Positions 23,426-33,146 of a DNA stretch of 64,000 nt are shown here, one piece after another (position 1 is the first letter of the stretch; each line of letters opens with the position of its first letter). Source of the DNA: Planctomycetaceae bacterium (GTDB lineage Bacteria; Planctomycetota; Planctomycetia; Pirellulales; Pirellulaceae); the NCBI GenBank assembly GCA_024642205.1, contig JAHEBQ010000019.1:41417-105416 (forward strand), given 5' to 3'. The notes beneath the pieces are model-generated. The model was not told the origin of the DNA and ran no database searches. It saw only the letters and a program-made list of their open reading frames with translations. Both the position numbers and the translations under genes were made by a program.

Positions 23426-24189
23426 AACAGCACGTCGATGAACTGGCCCAATGGTGTTATTGCGGAATTTGGAGTGTGATAACGCGCGGATTCATGGTCC
23501 CCGCATCTCCTCCCACGCTTCCCCGACTTGACCAGGAAACAGTCAAGTCATTCAAGCCGGCCCAGGGTTTTCTTAAATATCTTCGGTTCTTTTTCTGGGT
23601 CGGTTTGATCATTGTCGACCTGATTTTGACGGCCATCTGGATCGCCGTATTTTTTTGGAAACCCTGGGTTGGCTTGTTGATCACGCCCCTGGCGCTGACC
23701 CTGATTGTACTGCCAGATGTGATTGCATACATCGCAATTCATTTGCGCTACGACACGACCTGGTACGTGCTGAGTGATCGCAGCCTGCGGATCCGACGAG
23801 GAATCTGGGTGATTCATGAGACAACATTGACGTTCGAGAACATCCAAAACGTTAATGTCCGGCAAGGCCCAATTCAACGTTGGTTCAAGATTGCAAACTT
23901 GATGGTTTCAACCGCCGGCGGGGGCGGTGGAGTTTCGGCGGAATCAGGTCATGGTGCAAATCTGCTGGGACCGCATGTTGGACTGATCGAAGGCATCGCC
24001 AATGCAAACGAGGTTCGCGAGCTAATCATGGATCGGCTCAAATTATCCCGCAGTAGCGGATTGGGCGATGAACACTATTCCGAAGTTGAATTGCCCGGTT
24101 CGGAAAATCATCAAACACTTGCGTTGTCGCCCGCTCACCTGGAGGCGCTACGTGAAATCCGTGATTTGACTGCAAGATTGGCGGGCTGA
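23422..24189 (+). CDS. Membrane-associated bacterial PH-domain protein, second of pair
   Basis: The 255-residue paralogue of the preceding gene has two strong membrane helices at about 55-75 and 78-110. A bPH2 domain follows at about 110-215 (YVLSDRSLRIRRGIW, FENIQNVNVRQGPIQRWFKI, LIEGIANANEVRELI). A glycine-rich loop at about 170-178 interrupts the domain. Both members end in a similar C-terminal helix (ALREIRDLTARLAG here, LLTEISANLRRLL in the partner), which may be the pairing or docking element. An ATGA overlap couples it to the first member. It ends 24 bases from the convergent PSD1 gene. No enzymatic residues are seen. Confidence 0.82.
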   Translation: MKQHVDELAQWCYCGIWSVITRGFMVPASPPTLPRLDQETVKSFKPAQGFLKYLRFFFWVGLIIVDLILTAIWIAVFFWKPWVGLLITPLALTLIVLPDVIAYIAIHLRYDTTWYVLSDRSLRIRRGIWVIHETTLTFENIQNVNVRQGPIQRWFKIANLMVSTAGGGGGVSAESGHGANLLGPHVGLIEGIANANEVRELIMDRLKLSRSSGLGDEHYSEVELPGSENHQTLALSPAHLEALREIRDLTARLAG

Positions 24190-24213
24190 TGTCGTTTCCT
24201 CTGCCCTGCCGGA

Positions 24214-27200
24214 CTAATCGACATACCGGAAATCCAGACTGGCAAACAACGCGTGACAAAAACTGGACCAGGCCGTCACTACGGGATTTGAGTCCTGCAA
24301 GCTGGATTCCAGCGACTCGAGATACGCCAACGCCGCATGCATTTCTCCCGGGGTCGCTGGTCGACCGATCGCTTGCCGGTAGGCCAATTGAACTCTTTGG
24401 TGATCGTCGATTCCAGATACCGACAGCAACCTGGCCGCCATTTTTCGCGATTGTTCGATTATCATCGGATTGTTCATCAGGAATAACGCCTGTGTCGGCA
24501 AAGTACTGGTATTTCGATCGCCGGTGACCAGGTTGGGGTTCGCGAAGTCAAACACTTCAAACAAGTCCAGCATTGAATTGCGAAACGCTGGAACGTAAAC
24601 GCTGCGTCGAACCGTATCGAACTCATAGCCCAGGTCGTATTGGGAGATCTTCCTGATTGTCAAACCGCCGGGTTGGAGGTCCAGTTCGCCGGAAACGAAG
24701 AGAATGGAATCGCGCAGGACCTCGGCATCGACACGACGACGGTTGGCCCGCCACAACAGGCGATTCGTATCATCTTTGGCTCGACCGACCGGATCGTCTT
24801 GGGAACTCAACCGGTAAACATGCGAGAGCACAATCTGTCGAATGAGCTGCTTGGTTGACCAGCCGTTTGACACGAACTCGTTGGCCAAGTAATCGAGCAA
24901 CTCGGGATGCGAGGGAGCTTGCCCTACGAACCCGAAATTATCAACTGTCCTGACCAAGCCCTGGCCGAACAGGTGTCGCCAGATTCGATTAACATAGACT
25001 CGGGCGGTCAACGGATGCTGGGGGCTGGCGATCCAATCCGCCAGCTGCAATCGCCCGCTTTCGTGAGATTCCAGGTTCGGTTTTGGATTGTCGCAACAAA
25101 CCGAAATGAACCCGCGTTGTACCATCGGACCCAGGTTTCGGACCGAACCACGAATGTGCAAGTAACCATCGCTTGGTTGTTCGCTGTCCTTGACCGACAT
25201 CGCAACCGCAACTGGCGGCGGTCCATTTTTTTTCATCCGGCGAAGCTCGTCATCGAGCGCCTTGATGGTTCGCTCAAGTTGTACCGAGCGACTGGCAGGC
25301 TTTGGGGGGGCGTCCGACTCGAACCAGGTCTTGGCCACAGGGTCTGAGGTCGCAACCGGAACCTGTTTTGGCTTGCTCACCAATTTTTCCTGATCGGATT
25401 CCTGGATCAGAAATTGAACGGCGTCAACAATTACGTGACCGTCGGTACCTGCGTTGGAGATGGTCACCGACGACCGATTATCAGCTTCAAACCGGTAGGT
25501 GCCCAGCGAAACGAAAAGCCCGTCGATCGGCGGCGATTGCGACTGGTTAACGATCACCTCTGCTTGACCGTCCTGATGCACAATCGTCACGGGAACATTC
25601 GAAGCCCGGTTTCCACTGGCACCATATGACAGCCGCACTTCGTAATATCCACCCGTTTGAATGTTTGGAGTGAAGACCACCTGTTTCTTGCCTTTGTCGA
25701 TATTCTCATCGTGCAGGTAGTGCCCATCGACAAATGGCCTCAAGCTGGTCGATTCCACCCACTGGCCAATGATTTTGGCATCTCGATCATCAATTACAAT
25801 TCCAGCCAAATCACTTGAGTTTCGACGATCAACGTTGGAATGGAGTTCCACGTTTCCAGAGTTACCACCTAGCTCTTCCAGCTCCTTTTGGGCGGCTTCG
25901 AGTTGCTTGCCAAGCTTCGCTACCCGTGCCCGGTATTGCCTGTCCGCGACCAGTTCCTGCTCGGTTGCCAACGGCTGGATCACGTAACTTGAAACATTTC
26001 CGTCCACCAGCGACACGGTGCTGCCGAAAATTCCCGCCAGCGCGTAATAGTCGGTCATGGGAATCGGGTCAAATTTATGGTCGTGACACCGGGCACAGCC
26101 AAGCGTCAATCCCAGAAACGCACGGCCGATCGTGTCAACCTGTTCGTCGATCACCTCCATTGCCAACAGCTCTTTGTCCTGTTGTTCGTAGTTGGTCGGC
26201 CCGAGCGCAAGCATCCCGGTCGCAACCAGACGTTCTGTTTTCTGGTGGTGCGAATCAGACGATAGCAGGTCACCGGCGATTTGCTCCCGGATAAATTGAT
26301 CAAATGGCTTGTCCGCGTTAAACGAGTCGATCACATAATCACGAAATCGCCATGCTTCGGGAAACATCAGGCTTCGTCCTCCTCCACTCGACTCAGCAAA
26401 CCGGACGACATCCAACCAATGACGGCCCCAGCGTTCACCAAAATGTTTCGACGCGAGCAGTTCGTCGACAACTTTGGCAAGAGCGATTTCCATTTCGTCG
26501 CGGTCATGAATAAAACCGTCGATCTGGTCGACGGTCGGAGGTAACCCGATCAGCGCGAGATAGACCCGGCGGATCAATGACTCGCGACTGGCATCTTCAA
26601 CGGTCGAAATCGCATTGGCCTCGAGTTGTGCGAGAACAAATTGGTCGATCGACGACACTGGCCATGTCTTGTTCGAGGTCTCAGGCGGCGGGGAATCGCT
26701 GCGCGGGGCAAAGGACCAAAACTTCCTGCCAGCTTCCATGTCGATTTCGTTCGACACTGGATTCGATAGTGTTTTACGAGGGTCGGGTGCGCCCATTTCA
26801 ACCCATTTCACCAAGGCATCGATCTCCGACGGTTTGAGTTGGCCTTGAGGAGGCATTTCAAAATCTTCATACCGCACCGCAGCGATCAACCGGCTTTCAT
26901 CAGGTTTGCCAGTAACCATTGCAGGTCCAGAATCGCCTCCTCTCAGAATATCCGCGCGAGACGTAAGGTGCAGTCCGCCGCGCAACTTTTTTTCGTCGTT
27001 GCCATGACACGTCAGGCAATGTTCAACCAGAATCGGACGAATTTCGTTCTCGAAGAAATCGATGTCTGCCTGGCTGGATTTCACGGCCTGAGCCTGTCCT
27101 CCCCCGGATCCTTGTTGGGCAGCAACCACATCGAAGGGAACAAGCCAAACCAGGAAAACGCAAACGACTGGGAGCCCGTCGCTGAATCTGAGTCGGTATT

Positions 27201-27225
27201 CAAATGGATGGAGTTTCGGGATCAT
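24214..27225 (-). CDS. PSCyt1-DUF1549-DUF1553 (PSD1) planctomycete cytochrome protein
   Basis: The 1003-residue exported protein has a signal peptide (about 12-36). A planctomycete cytochrome-c-type domain carries the haem motif CLTCH at residues 70-74, with a later GGDSGPAM loop. DUF1549 spans about 190-380, including CARCHDHKFDPI near 375. A golvesin/xanthan-lyase-like beta domain lies at about 495-605 (GYYEVRLSYGAS, DGHVIVDAVQF), then DUF1553 at about 725-990. These proteins are planctomycete hallmarks often found near sulfatases and glycosidases, and a role in oxidising polysaccharide-derived sugars has been suggested. Its biochemical activity is not established. The start at 27225 is chosen for the signal peptide. 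It lies 72 bases after the truncated deoC remnant. Confidence 0.92.
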   Translation of the reverse strand: MIPKLHPFEYRLRFSDGLPVVCVFLVWLVPFDVVAAQQGSGGGQAQAVKSSQADIDFFENEIRPILVEHCLTCHGNDEKKLRGGLHLTSRADILRGGDSGPAMVTGKPDESRLIAAVRYEDFEMPPQGQLKPSEIDALVKWVEMGAPDPRKTLSNPVSNEIDMEAGRKFWSFAPRSDSPPPETSNKTWPVSSIDQFVLAQLEANAISTVEDASRESLIRRVYLALIGLPPTVDQIDGFIHDRDEMEIALAKVVDELLASKHFGERWGRHWLDVVRFAESSGGGRSLMFPEAWRFRDYVIDSFNADKPFDQFIREQIAGDLLSSDSHHQKTERLVATGMLALGPTNYEQQDKELLAMEVIDEQVDTIGRAFLGLTLGCARCHDHKFDPIPMTDYYALAGIFGSTVSLVDGNVSSYVIQPLATEQELVADRQYRARVAKLGKQLEAAQKELEELGGNSGNVELHSNVDRRNSSDLAGIVIDDRDAKIIGQWVESTSLRPFVDGHYLHDENIDKGKKQVVFTPNIQTGGYYEVRLSYGASGNRASNVPVTIVHQDGQAEVIVNQSQSPPIDGLFVSLGTYRFEADNRSSVTISNAGTDGHVIVDAVQFLIQESDQEKLVSKPKQVPVATSDPVAKTWFESDAPPKPASRSVQLERTIKALDDELRRMKKNGPPPVAVAMSVKDSEQPSDGYLHIRGSVRNLGPMVQRGFISVCCDNPKPNLESHESGRLQLADWIASPQHPLTARVYVNRIWRHLFGQGLVRTVDNFGFVGQAPSHPELLDYLANEFVSNGWSTKQLIRQIVLSHVYRLSSQDDPVGRAKDDTNRLLWRANRRRVDAEVLRDSILFVSGELDLQPGGLTIRKISQYDLGYEFDTVRRSVYVPAFRNSMLDLFEVFDFANPNLVTGDRNTSTLPTQALFLMNNPMIIEQSRKMAARLLSVSGIDDHQRVQLAYRQAIGRPATPGEMHAALAYLESLESSLQDSNPVVTAWSSFCHALFASLDFRYVD

Positions 27226-27297
27226 GGATCTTTCGGCTCGAATTTTCACATTTTGGTTTTGCGTCCAGGACCTTATTATAACGTCAAAACCGCGAGT

Positions 27298-27612
27298 TCA
27301 TGAATCCTGTCCTGAAACGCACCAGACATTATTCACGCTATCGATTTCGTCGGATCCGTCGGCACTGGCCGTTTCGGTTTCCTTTACCTTGATTGATGTC
27401 GTACTGTTCCCGAACGGAAAACCGATCACAGCCCCGATTTTCCCATCAGAACCGGCCAACCATTGAACCGCCGGTTTGACAATATATGGCTTGATGCACA
27501 CCGAAGCGATATCGTATCGCCGCGCCAACTCATAGCCCGCTTTCAGGTTGTTTTCCGGAACTGCCGGATGAAGCAGCAACGGGTCGATCTGCTTCGCGGG
27601 TTCTTTGATCAT
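27298..27612 (-). pseudogene. deoC: Truncated deoxyribose-phosphate aldolase (deoC) remnant
   Basis: The 104-codon frame aligns by eye with the first half of DeoC: IDPLLLHP (usually IDHTLLKP), then YDIASVCIKPYIV, then KIGAVIGFPFG, then a TTSIKVKETE..ADGSDEID block. It then stops shortly after a degraded VNNVWCVSGQ, where DeoC would continue for about 120 more residues including the Schiff-base lysine. That lysine is therefore missing, and no downstream frame restores it. The first His of the IDH motif is replaced by Pro. A functional aldolase is very unlikely. It sits between a sugar isomerase and PSD1 on the same strand, suggesting decay of an ancestral isomerase-deoC pair. A small protein with a new role cannot be excluded. 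Confidence 0.7.
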
Positions 27613-27719
27613 GATCTGGTTAACTGACTGGAATGGAGGATGCGGGTTCGGCTCGCTGTGGCATACCTGCGATTTTGTGTTGACCGGCCTTTGAAGAAAA
27701 GCGGCCTTCTCGCGCGGGT

Positions 27720-28634
27720 TTACGCCACAAACTGCCGCAAAAAATTGTAGCTCTGTCGCAATGCCGATTTTCGTTTTTCCAAAGTGCCTTCGTAAGCCCG
27801 GTCCTCAACCTCGACACAAACGGAGCCATCATAGCCAGTGCTGGAGAGCATGGAAAAGAAACGACCCCAATCGACTTCACCCAAGCCCGGTAGTTTCGGC
27901 AAGTGCCACAGGTTCGGTGGAGACATCGCGCCGAATTCATTCAGTTTCGCCTGATCGATCATCACATCCTTGGCGTGAATGTGAAATAGTTTGTCCGCAA
28001 ACCTGTGGATCGGATCAACCGGGTCCATGAACTGCCAGACCATGTGCGACGGGTCGTAGTTCAAGCCAAAGTATTCACTGGGAATCGCTTCGTGCATTCG
28101 TTTCCAGATGGCCGGGGTCGTTGCCAGGTTTCTTCCACCCGGCCATTCATCTTCGGTGAAATACATCGGACAATTCTCGATTCCAACTCGAACCCTATGC
28201 GATTCGGCAAAGCGAACAATTTCCGGCCAGACCTCCACAAACCGGGACCAGTTATCAGACACCGATTTGGTATGATCACGTCCGATAAACGTATTCATCT
28301 GGTCAACGCCCAGTAAAGCGGATGCCTCGATCACGCGTTTGATATGGTCGATGTAAACCTGAGCTTCGACGCGATCGGCGACCAATGGGTTTGGGTAATA
28401 GCCCAATCCGCTGATCGAAACGCCGTACTTTGACAAGACTTCACTCGAAGCAATCGCGTCACTCGGAGAAAAACCGGCGACATCCAGATGCGTAACCCCC
28501 GCGTACCGCCGATCGGCAGAACCCGCTGGCCAACACATGATCTCGACACAATCGTAACCTGTTTCGGCGGCGAAACGAATCACGTCTTCGAACGATAAAT
28601 CGCCAAATATGGCGGAGACAAACCCAAGTTTCAT
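27720..28634 (-). CDS. Sugar phosphate isomerase/epimerase family TIM-barrel protein
   Basis: The 304-residue cytoplasmic protein is of the xylose-isomerase-like TIM-barrel family. Candidate metal-site residues appear at barrel ends: Glu in VEIMCWP and GIENCPM, Asp/His in [11 protein letters not shown], His in FHIHAKDV and Glu in CVEVEDR. It is distant from the isomerase at 9.4 kb, differing in length and in the ENCPMYF and HIHAKDV motifs, so the two probably use different substrates. The start at 28634 begins the barrel ([11 protein letters not shown]). A frame 46 codons longer has no supporting ribosome site. It is followed by the deoC remnant, which fits an old pentose or inositol-type catabolic unit. 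Related enzymes include inosose dehydratases and tagatose epimerases. Confidence 0.87.
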   Translation of the reverse strand: MKLGFVSAIFGDLSFEDVIRFAAETGYDCVEIMCWPAGSADRRYAGVTHLDVAGFSPSDAIASSEVLSKYGVSISGLGYYPNPLVADRVEAQVYIDHIKRVIEASALLGVDQMNTFIGRDHTKSVSDNWSRFVEVWPEIVRFAESHRVRVGIENCPMYFTEDEWPGGRNLATTPAIWKRMHEAIPSEYFGLNYDPSHMVWQFMDPVDPIHRFADKLFHIHAKDVMIDQAKLNEFGAMSPPNLWHLPKLPGLGEVDWGRFFSMLSSTGYDGSVCVEVEDRAYEGTLEKRKSALRQSYNFLRQFVA

Positions 28635-28961
28635 GACTTCACCAATTGGATGGATTTCATTGAGAAAACAAACGGCAAGAAACGGCATGCCGGACTGTCT
28701 GGGTAAGGTCATGCACGGCTGATTCGCGATGCCGATCAAACCGCCTCGAACCGACAATTTAACTGCCCGCAACGGAACGATCTTTGCGGAAAAAGGTCAG
28801 CAACAGGCTATCATAACATCAAGTTTGTGGATCCGGTTGCGAGTGAGTAATTCGACGGGATTCCGCGACCGGATCGGCAAAATAATCGCGGAACTTGAGG
28901 TTATTTGTGGGGTTCAAAACCGTACGTTCCGGTTCCCGTGAAATTCAACACTTGACTGCCT
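28635..28961. other. Divergent intergenic region
   Basis: This 327-base stretch lies between the divergent isomerase and apbE genes and must carry both promoters. There is no credible gene on either strand. A TATCAT element near 28808 could be a -10 for the apbE operon, but the matching -35 is weak and badly spaced. Confidence 0.35.
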
Positions 28962-30479
28962 GTGAAAACTATCTTGTTCGCGAAAATTACTCTGCTTTAC
29001 TGCATTCTCATCGCAGCACCCTCAGATGCCGATCAGGTGATTTCATTTTCTCATGAAAATGTGCTGGGCACGTCTCTGGAAATCAATTTATCGTGCAAGG
29101 ATGCAAAATCGGCCGGGCAATTCGAGGCGATGATTCTGGCAGAGATCGACCGACTCGATGGCATCCTCAGCAGCTACAAGGCGGACAGCGAATTTTCGCG
29201 ATGGCAGGAAACGATCAATTCACCTGTCAAAGTCTCACCGGAACTATTCGAATGTTTGGAGCAAGCCCAGTCGTTTCGGCAGCAAACCCACGACGCGTTC
29301 CATCCCGGAGCGGGCCTGTTGATTCAGGAGTGGACATCGGCCGAAAAAGCAAACGTGATGCCAGACATGGATCAGCTCGCGAGAGACGTCATCAAGATCA
29401 ACCAGCCACTCTGGAAGCTGAACGCGGATCAACAAACGGCAACGAAATTGGTCGGCTTTCCCGTGGACATCAATGCATTGGCCAAAGGGTTTGTCATTGA
29501 TGCCGCAGGCAGAGCGATCATGGGGCTCTCGCATCCACCCTCCCAGCTCACAATCAACATCGGTGGCGATTTAAGGTCTTGGGGCGATCCCAAAATCAAA
29601 GCCTCGATTTCCGATCCATCGCAGCCGAACAAGCCGCTTCAGCAGCTGGAGTTTGCCAATCGCGCCCTGGCAACCAGCGGTAACTATCAGCGTGGATTCA
29701 GGGTGTCCGGTAGTCAATTTTCACACATTCTTGATCCCTACACGGGGCGTCCGGCCGACATCGCTCCGAGTGTATCGGTGATCGCGCCGACGGCGACGAT
29801 GGCAGACGCGTTAGCGACGGCGTTTTCCGTACTGGACACTGACGAAAGCATCAGACTTGCAGACCGCCTGGAGAACTGCGATTGCCTGATCGTGACCCAT
29901 GCCGGTCAACTCGTTGCGAGTCAGAACTGGAATCAGTACGTGGTATCCAACGGTCAAGAAACAGCGAAAACAGTATCGCCGCCGGCGGCTTCGGTCAGCA
30001 AGGAGCTGGTTGTCAATTTCGAGATCGCCAAACCAGCACAGAACAACCGCTATCGTCGACCCTATGTTGCAGTCTGGATTGAAACGCCGGATGGGATTCC
30101 TGTCCGGACTCTGGTCTTGTGGCTGATGGAAAATCGTCCCGGGCCGAGATGGCACCGGGAACTGTCACGTTGGTATACGACGGATCAACTTCGTCTTTTG
30201 ATCGAAGAAAAGCAACTGATCGGAACGATTTCCGGCGCAACGCGGCCGCCCGGAAAATACAAAACCGTTTGGGACGGAAAAAGTGATGGCGGTGAAAACT
30301 GTGCACCCGGGCGATACTGTCTGTTCATCGAATCCGCGCGAGAACACGGCACTTACCAACTCATCAGGTATGAATTTGAACACGGCGGAAATGACTTTGA
30401 AGCAAGTCCGAAAGGCAATGTTGAAATCAACGGGACGTCGCTCGTTTACCGCAGGCTGACACCCAAGGCGGGCAAGTAG
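28962..30479 (+). CDS. FAD:protein FMN transferase (ApbE) fused to DUF2271
   Basis: The 505-residue exported protein has a signal peptide at 1-23. An ApbE domain (about 28-325) shows LGTSLEI, a DINALAKGFVID block, the INIGGDLRSWG flavin loop, SQFSHILDPYTGRP and DALATAFSVL. ApbE moves FMN from FAD onto Thr/Ser of redox proteins outside the cytoplasm. Residues about 345-500 match DUF2271 (VAVWIETPDG, TLVLWL, WDGKSDGG, GRYCLFIESAREHG), which is often found beside ApbE and PepSY proteins. Translation starts at GTG; the family start and signal peptide support it. The next gene begins directly after the stop codon. Together they look like a flavin-dependent electron-transfer unit for an outer substrate such as Fe(III). 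Confidence 0.9.
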   Translation: MKTILFAKITLLYCILIAAPSDADQVISFSHENVLGTSLEINLSCKDAKSAGQFEAMILAEIDRLDGILSSYKADSEFSRWQETINSPVKVSPELFECLEQAQSFRQQTHDAFHPGAGLLIQEWTSAEKANVMPDMDQLARDVIKINQPLWKLNADQQTATKLVGFPVDINALAKGFVIDAAGRAIMGLSHPPSQLTINIGGDLRSWGDPKIKASISDPSQPNKPLQQLEFANRALATSGNYQRGFRVSGSQFSHILDPYTGRPADIAPSVSVIAPTATMADALATAFSVLDTDESIRLADRLENCDCLIVTHAGQLVASQNWNQYVVSNGQETAKTVSPPAASVSKELVVNFEIAKPAQNNRYRRPYVAVWIETPDGIPVRTLVLWLMENRPGPRWHRELSRWYTTDQLRLLIEEKQLIGTISGATRPPGKYKTVWDGKSDGGENCAPGRYCLFIESAREHGTYQLIRYEFEHGGNDFEASPKGNVEINGTSLVYRRLTPKAGK

Positions 30480-31187
30480 TTGAGTCAAGAACCCAGCGAT
30501 GATTCGGAATCGAACCCGGCAAGGCGTGACCGTGCCAAATCCAACCAACGAAAGCAGCGGCGCAGATTCCAGGTCTGGCTGGCTCGGTGGATTCACACTT
30601 ACCTGTCGATGCTGGCGTTCGGAACCCTGTTCTTTTTCAGCTTTACCGGCCTCACGCTCAATCACACCGACTGGTTTTTTGCCGAAGAAAGCCGAACCAG
30701 CGAATATGCAGGGCAACTCGAAGCCGGCTTGCTCGGCAATCGAGATGTTGATCCGCTCGAATCGGAGGATGGACAACTCGACTTCTCCAACCAGGTCGAC
30801 AAACTCGGCGTCGCAGAGCAACTTCGAAAAACTCATTCGCTTGACGGTATGGTCACGAACTTCTCGATTGACGAGTTTCAATACGTCATTGTTTTCGCGG
30901 GACCGGGATACGTAGCAGACGTTTTTGTTGACCGGGAAACTGGCAAGTATCACATCACAGAATCGGTATTCGGTTCGTTTGCCGTGTTGAACGATCTTCA
31001 TAAGGGCAGGGACTCCGGGCTCGTCTGGAAAACCGTCATCGACATTTCAGCAGTCCTTTGCATGCTGCTTTCGATGACCGGGATCTGGCTGATGTGCTAT
31101 ATTCGCGGCCGCTGGTTGTCAGGCCTGATCACGGGGCTTTGCGGGTGCATCCTTCTGTGGGCAATTTATTTCTTGTTTGTGCCATAA
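30480..31187 (+). CDS. PepSY-associated transmembrane protein
   Basis: The 235-residue membrane protein has a basic N-terminus, a first helix at about 38-58 (LSMLAFGTLFFFSFTGLTLNH), and a periplasmic PepSY-like domain at about 65-180. Two C-terminal helices lie at about 182-208 and 214-233. Histidines near the helices (IHTYLSM, LTLNHTDWF) could bind haem as in related PepSY-TM iron reductases. Translation appears to begin at TTG immediately after the apbE stop, so expression would rely on translational coupling. The partner ApbE could flavinylate a protein in this pathway. No FMN-acceptor motif (S/T-G-A-T/S) is obvious in this protein. Confidence 0.8.
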   Translation: MSQEPSDDSESNPARRDRAKSNQRKQRRRFQVWLARWIHTYLSMLAFGTLFFFSFTGLTLNHTDWFFAEESRTSEYAGQLEAGLLGNRDVDPLESEDGQLDFSNQVDKLGVAEQLRKTHSLDGMVTNFSIDEFQYVIVFAGPGYVADVFVDRETGKYHITESVFGSFAVLNDLHKGRDSGLVWKTVIDISAVLCMLLSMTGIWLMCYIRGRWLSGLITGLCGCILLWAIYFLFVP

Positions 31188-31377
31188 GGACCCATGGCAA
31201 TCGCGTATCTGGCAAACCGCGAGTGGTCGGTCGTTTCCAACGCCCAATTCCGTCGTCACACCCGGATGGAGTTTCGCCGGTTGCCGATGATTCGCGGATT
31301 CCCTGTTGACGCGGCTTGAGTTTGCCACGTGCGAGCCATTAGAATCGCAAGTTTCGTCCATTATCACGGAGCTTGAA

Positions 31378-32979
31378 ATGGTTGACCGAGATAACCAGGC
31401 CCAACCAGTCGTCGCTATGAACATCATGCTTTACCTGCGTGGATTGGTCTGTGCAACGGTGATCTCGACAGGCTTGCCAGTTCCAGAACCTGTCTGTGGG
31501 CAGGACAGACTGCCCAACGTCCTGATTATCTATGCCGATGATCTTGGATACGGTGATGTCAGTTGTTACAACGATCAAGCCAGGATTCGAACCCCCAATA
31601 TCAACCGGTTGGCGGAACAGGGAATGAGGTTTACCGATGCCCACAGTGCGGCCACTGTTTGTACACCCAGCCGGTACAGCTTATTGACCGGCAGGTATGC
31701 ATTTCGACTGCCCAATCATGGTCGTGTATTCGATGGCGTGGGCGGCCCCAATTTGATCGACCAGGACCGATTGTCGTTGGCACAAATGTTGTCGGACAAA
31801 GGATACGCGACCGCCTGTTTTGGCAAATGGCATGTTGGAATGACGTTCTACGATTCCGACGGCAAGCCGATTGATCATGGCGGGCGCGAACCGGTCGAGC
31901 GGATTGACTACTCGCGTCCGATTACCGGCTCGCCGATTCATCGCGGTTTCGACCATTTTTTTGGGACGGCTGCCTGCCCAACCACCGATTGGCTGTACGC
32001 GTTTGTCGATGGGGACCGGGTTCCGGTTCCGCCCAAAGAACTGTTGGACAAATCCAGATTGCCAACCCATCCCTATTCACGCGACAACCGGCGCGGCTGG
32101 AAAGCGGACGATTTTGATTTGGAGGCCGTCGACTTGCTATTCCTGGAAAAAAGCCAGTTGTTCCTCCGTGACCACGTATCTAACTCGCCCGAAAAGCCCT
32201 TTTTCCTGTATCATGCCACGCAAGCCGTGCACTTGCCGTCCTTTCCCGCGGATGAGTTCAAAGGCAAAACGGCGGCTGGCCCCCACGGCGATTTTATTTT
32301 CGAGCTGGACGTCATTGTCGGCAGGCTGCTGAAAACAATCGAAGAATTGGGGGTCGCGGAAAACACGATCGTCATCTTTACCAGCGACAACGGTCCCGAA
32401 GTGCTGACGATTGCCCGAATGCGCGCCGATCATGACCATGACGGAGCCCGGCCCTGGCGCGGCGTGAAACGGGATGTCTGGGAAGGAGGTCACCGGGTCC
32501 CGATGTTGGTTCGTTGGACCGGGAAGATTCCCGCCGGCCTGGTTTCGCAACAGCTGTTTTGCCAAACGGATGTGATGGCAACGCTGGCCAGGATCGTGGG
32601 TTTCGATCTCCCCGAGGATGCGGCCGAAGACAGTTTTGATTTCTCCGACGTCTGGTTGGGAAAGTCGCAGGTTGCCGTTCGCGATCACATCATTCACCAG
32701 GGTTTCGCTGGTGACCGCAAGCTGGGCTTTCGAAAGGGAAACTGGAAGCTGCTCAATTTCACCGGATCGGGTGGAAACGACTACACCAAAAGCGAACTGC
32801 TGCAGCCCTACATCCTGCCTGATTCGGCGCTTGGCGCGCCCGGACAGCTGTACAATTTGGATATCGATCCTGGCGAAAGGAAAAACCTTTACTTCGATCA
32901 TCCGGAAATTGTGGACGGCATGAACCAGGAACTCAACTCACTCAAAGCGGCCGGGCGAAGCGCACCTCCTCGGCATTGA
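31378..32979 (+). CDS. Sulfatase (formylglycine-dependent, family S1)
   Basis: The 533-residue exported arylsulfatase-type enzyme has the formylglycine motif CTPSR, with Cys95 as the residue to be oxidised. Further active-site features are the first metal motif YADDLGYGDV, GKWHVG, and TSDNGPE for the second metal site. A hydrophobic signal stretch lies at about 15-35. The start at 31378 is preferred because GGAG lies 7 bases upstream. A start 39 bases later would give a more standard signal peptide. It probably removes sulfate from algal polysaccharide and needs a formylglycine-generating enzyme encoded elsewhere. It is followed by a metallophosphoesterase, not by glycosidases, so its specificity cannot be guessed. 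Confidence 0.93.
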   Translation: MVDRDNQAQPVVAMNIMLYLRGLVCATVISTGLPVPEPVCGQDRLPNVLIIYADDLGYGDVSCYNDQARIRTPNINRLAEQGMRFTDAHSAATVCTPSRYSLLTGRYAFRLPNHGRVFDGVGGPNLIDQDRLSLAQMLSDKGYATACFGKWHVGMTFYDSDGKPIDHGGREPVERIDYSRPITGSPIHRGFDHFFGTAACPTTDWLYAFVDGDRVPVPPKELLDKSRLPTHPYSRDNRRGWKADDFDLEAVDLLFLEKSQLFLRDHVSNSPEKPFFLYHATQAVHLPSFPADEFKGKTAAGPHGDFIFELDVIVGRLLKTIEELGVAENTIVIFTSDNGPEVLTIARMRADHDHDGARPWRGVKRDVWEGGHRVPMLVRWTGKIPAGLVSQQLFCQTDVMATLARIVGFDLPEDAAEDSFDFSDVWLGKSQVAVRDHIIHQGFAGDRKLGFRKGNWKLLNFTGSGGNDYTKSELLQPYILPDSALGAPGQLYNLDIDPGERKNLYFDHPEIVDGMNQELNSLKAAGRSAPPRH

Positions 32980-33146
32980 CGGGTGGACCGGACCGAAGCG
33001 TCAGTCGCTGGTCACGTTCGCCGGAGGGGCCGTTGATGAACGCGAATCTCCTCCAAACGGTTAATGCCGGCGGTTGGAATTCACGCCTTGCCTTGTCTCG
33101 GAAACCGAAATTAATTTCGAAACCAAAACCTTTCTGGATTTTCGCC

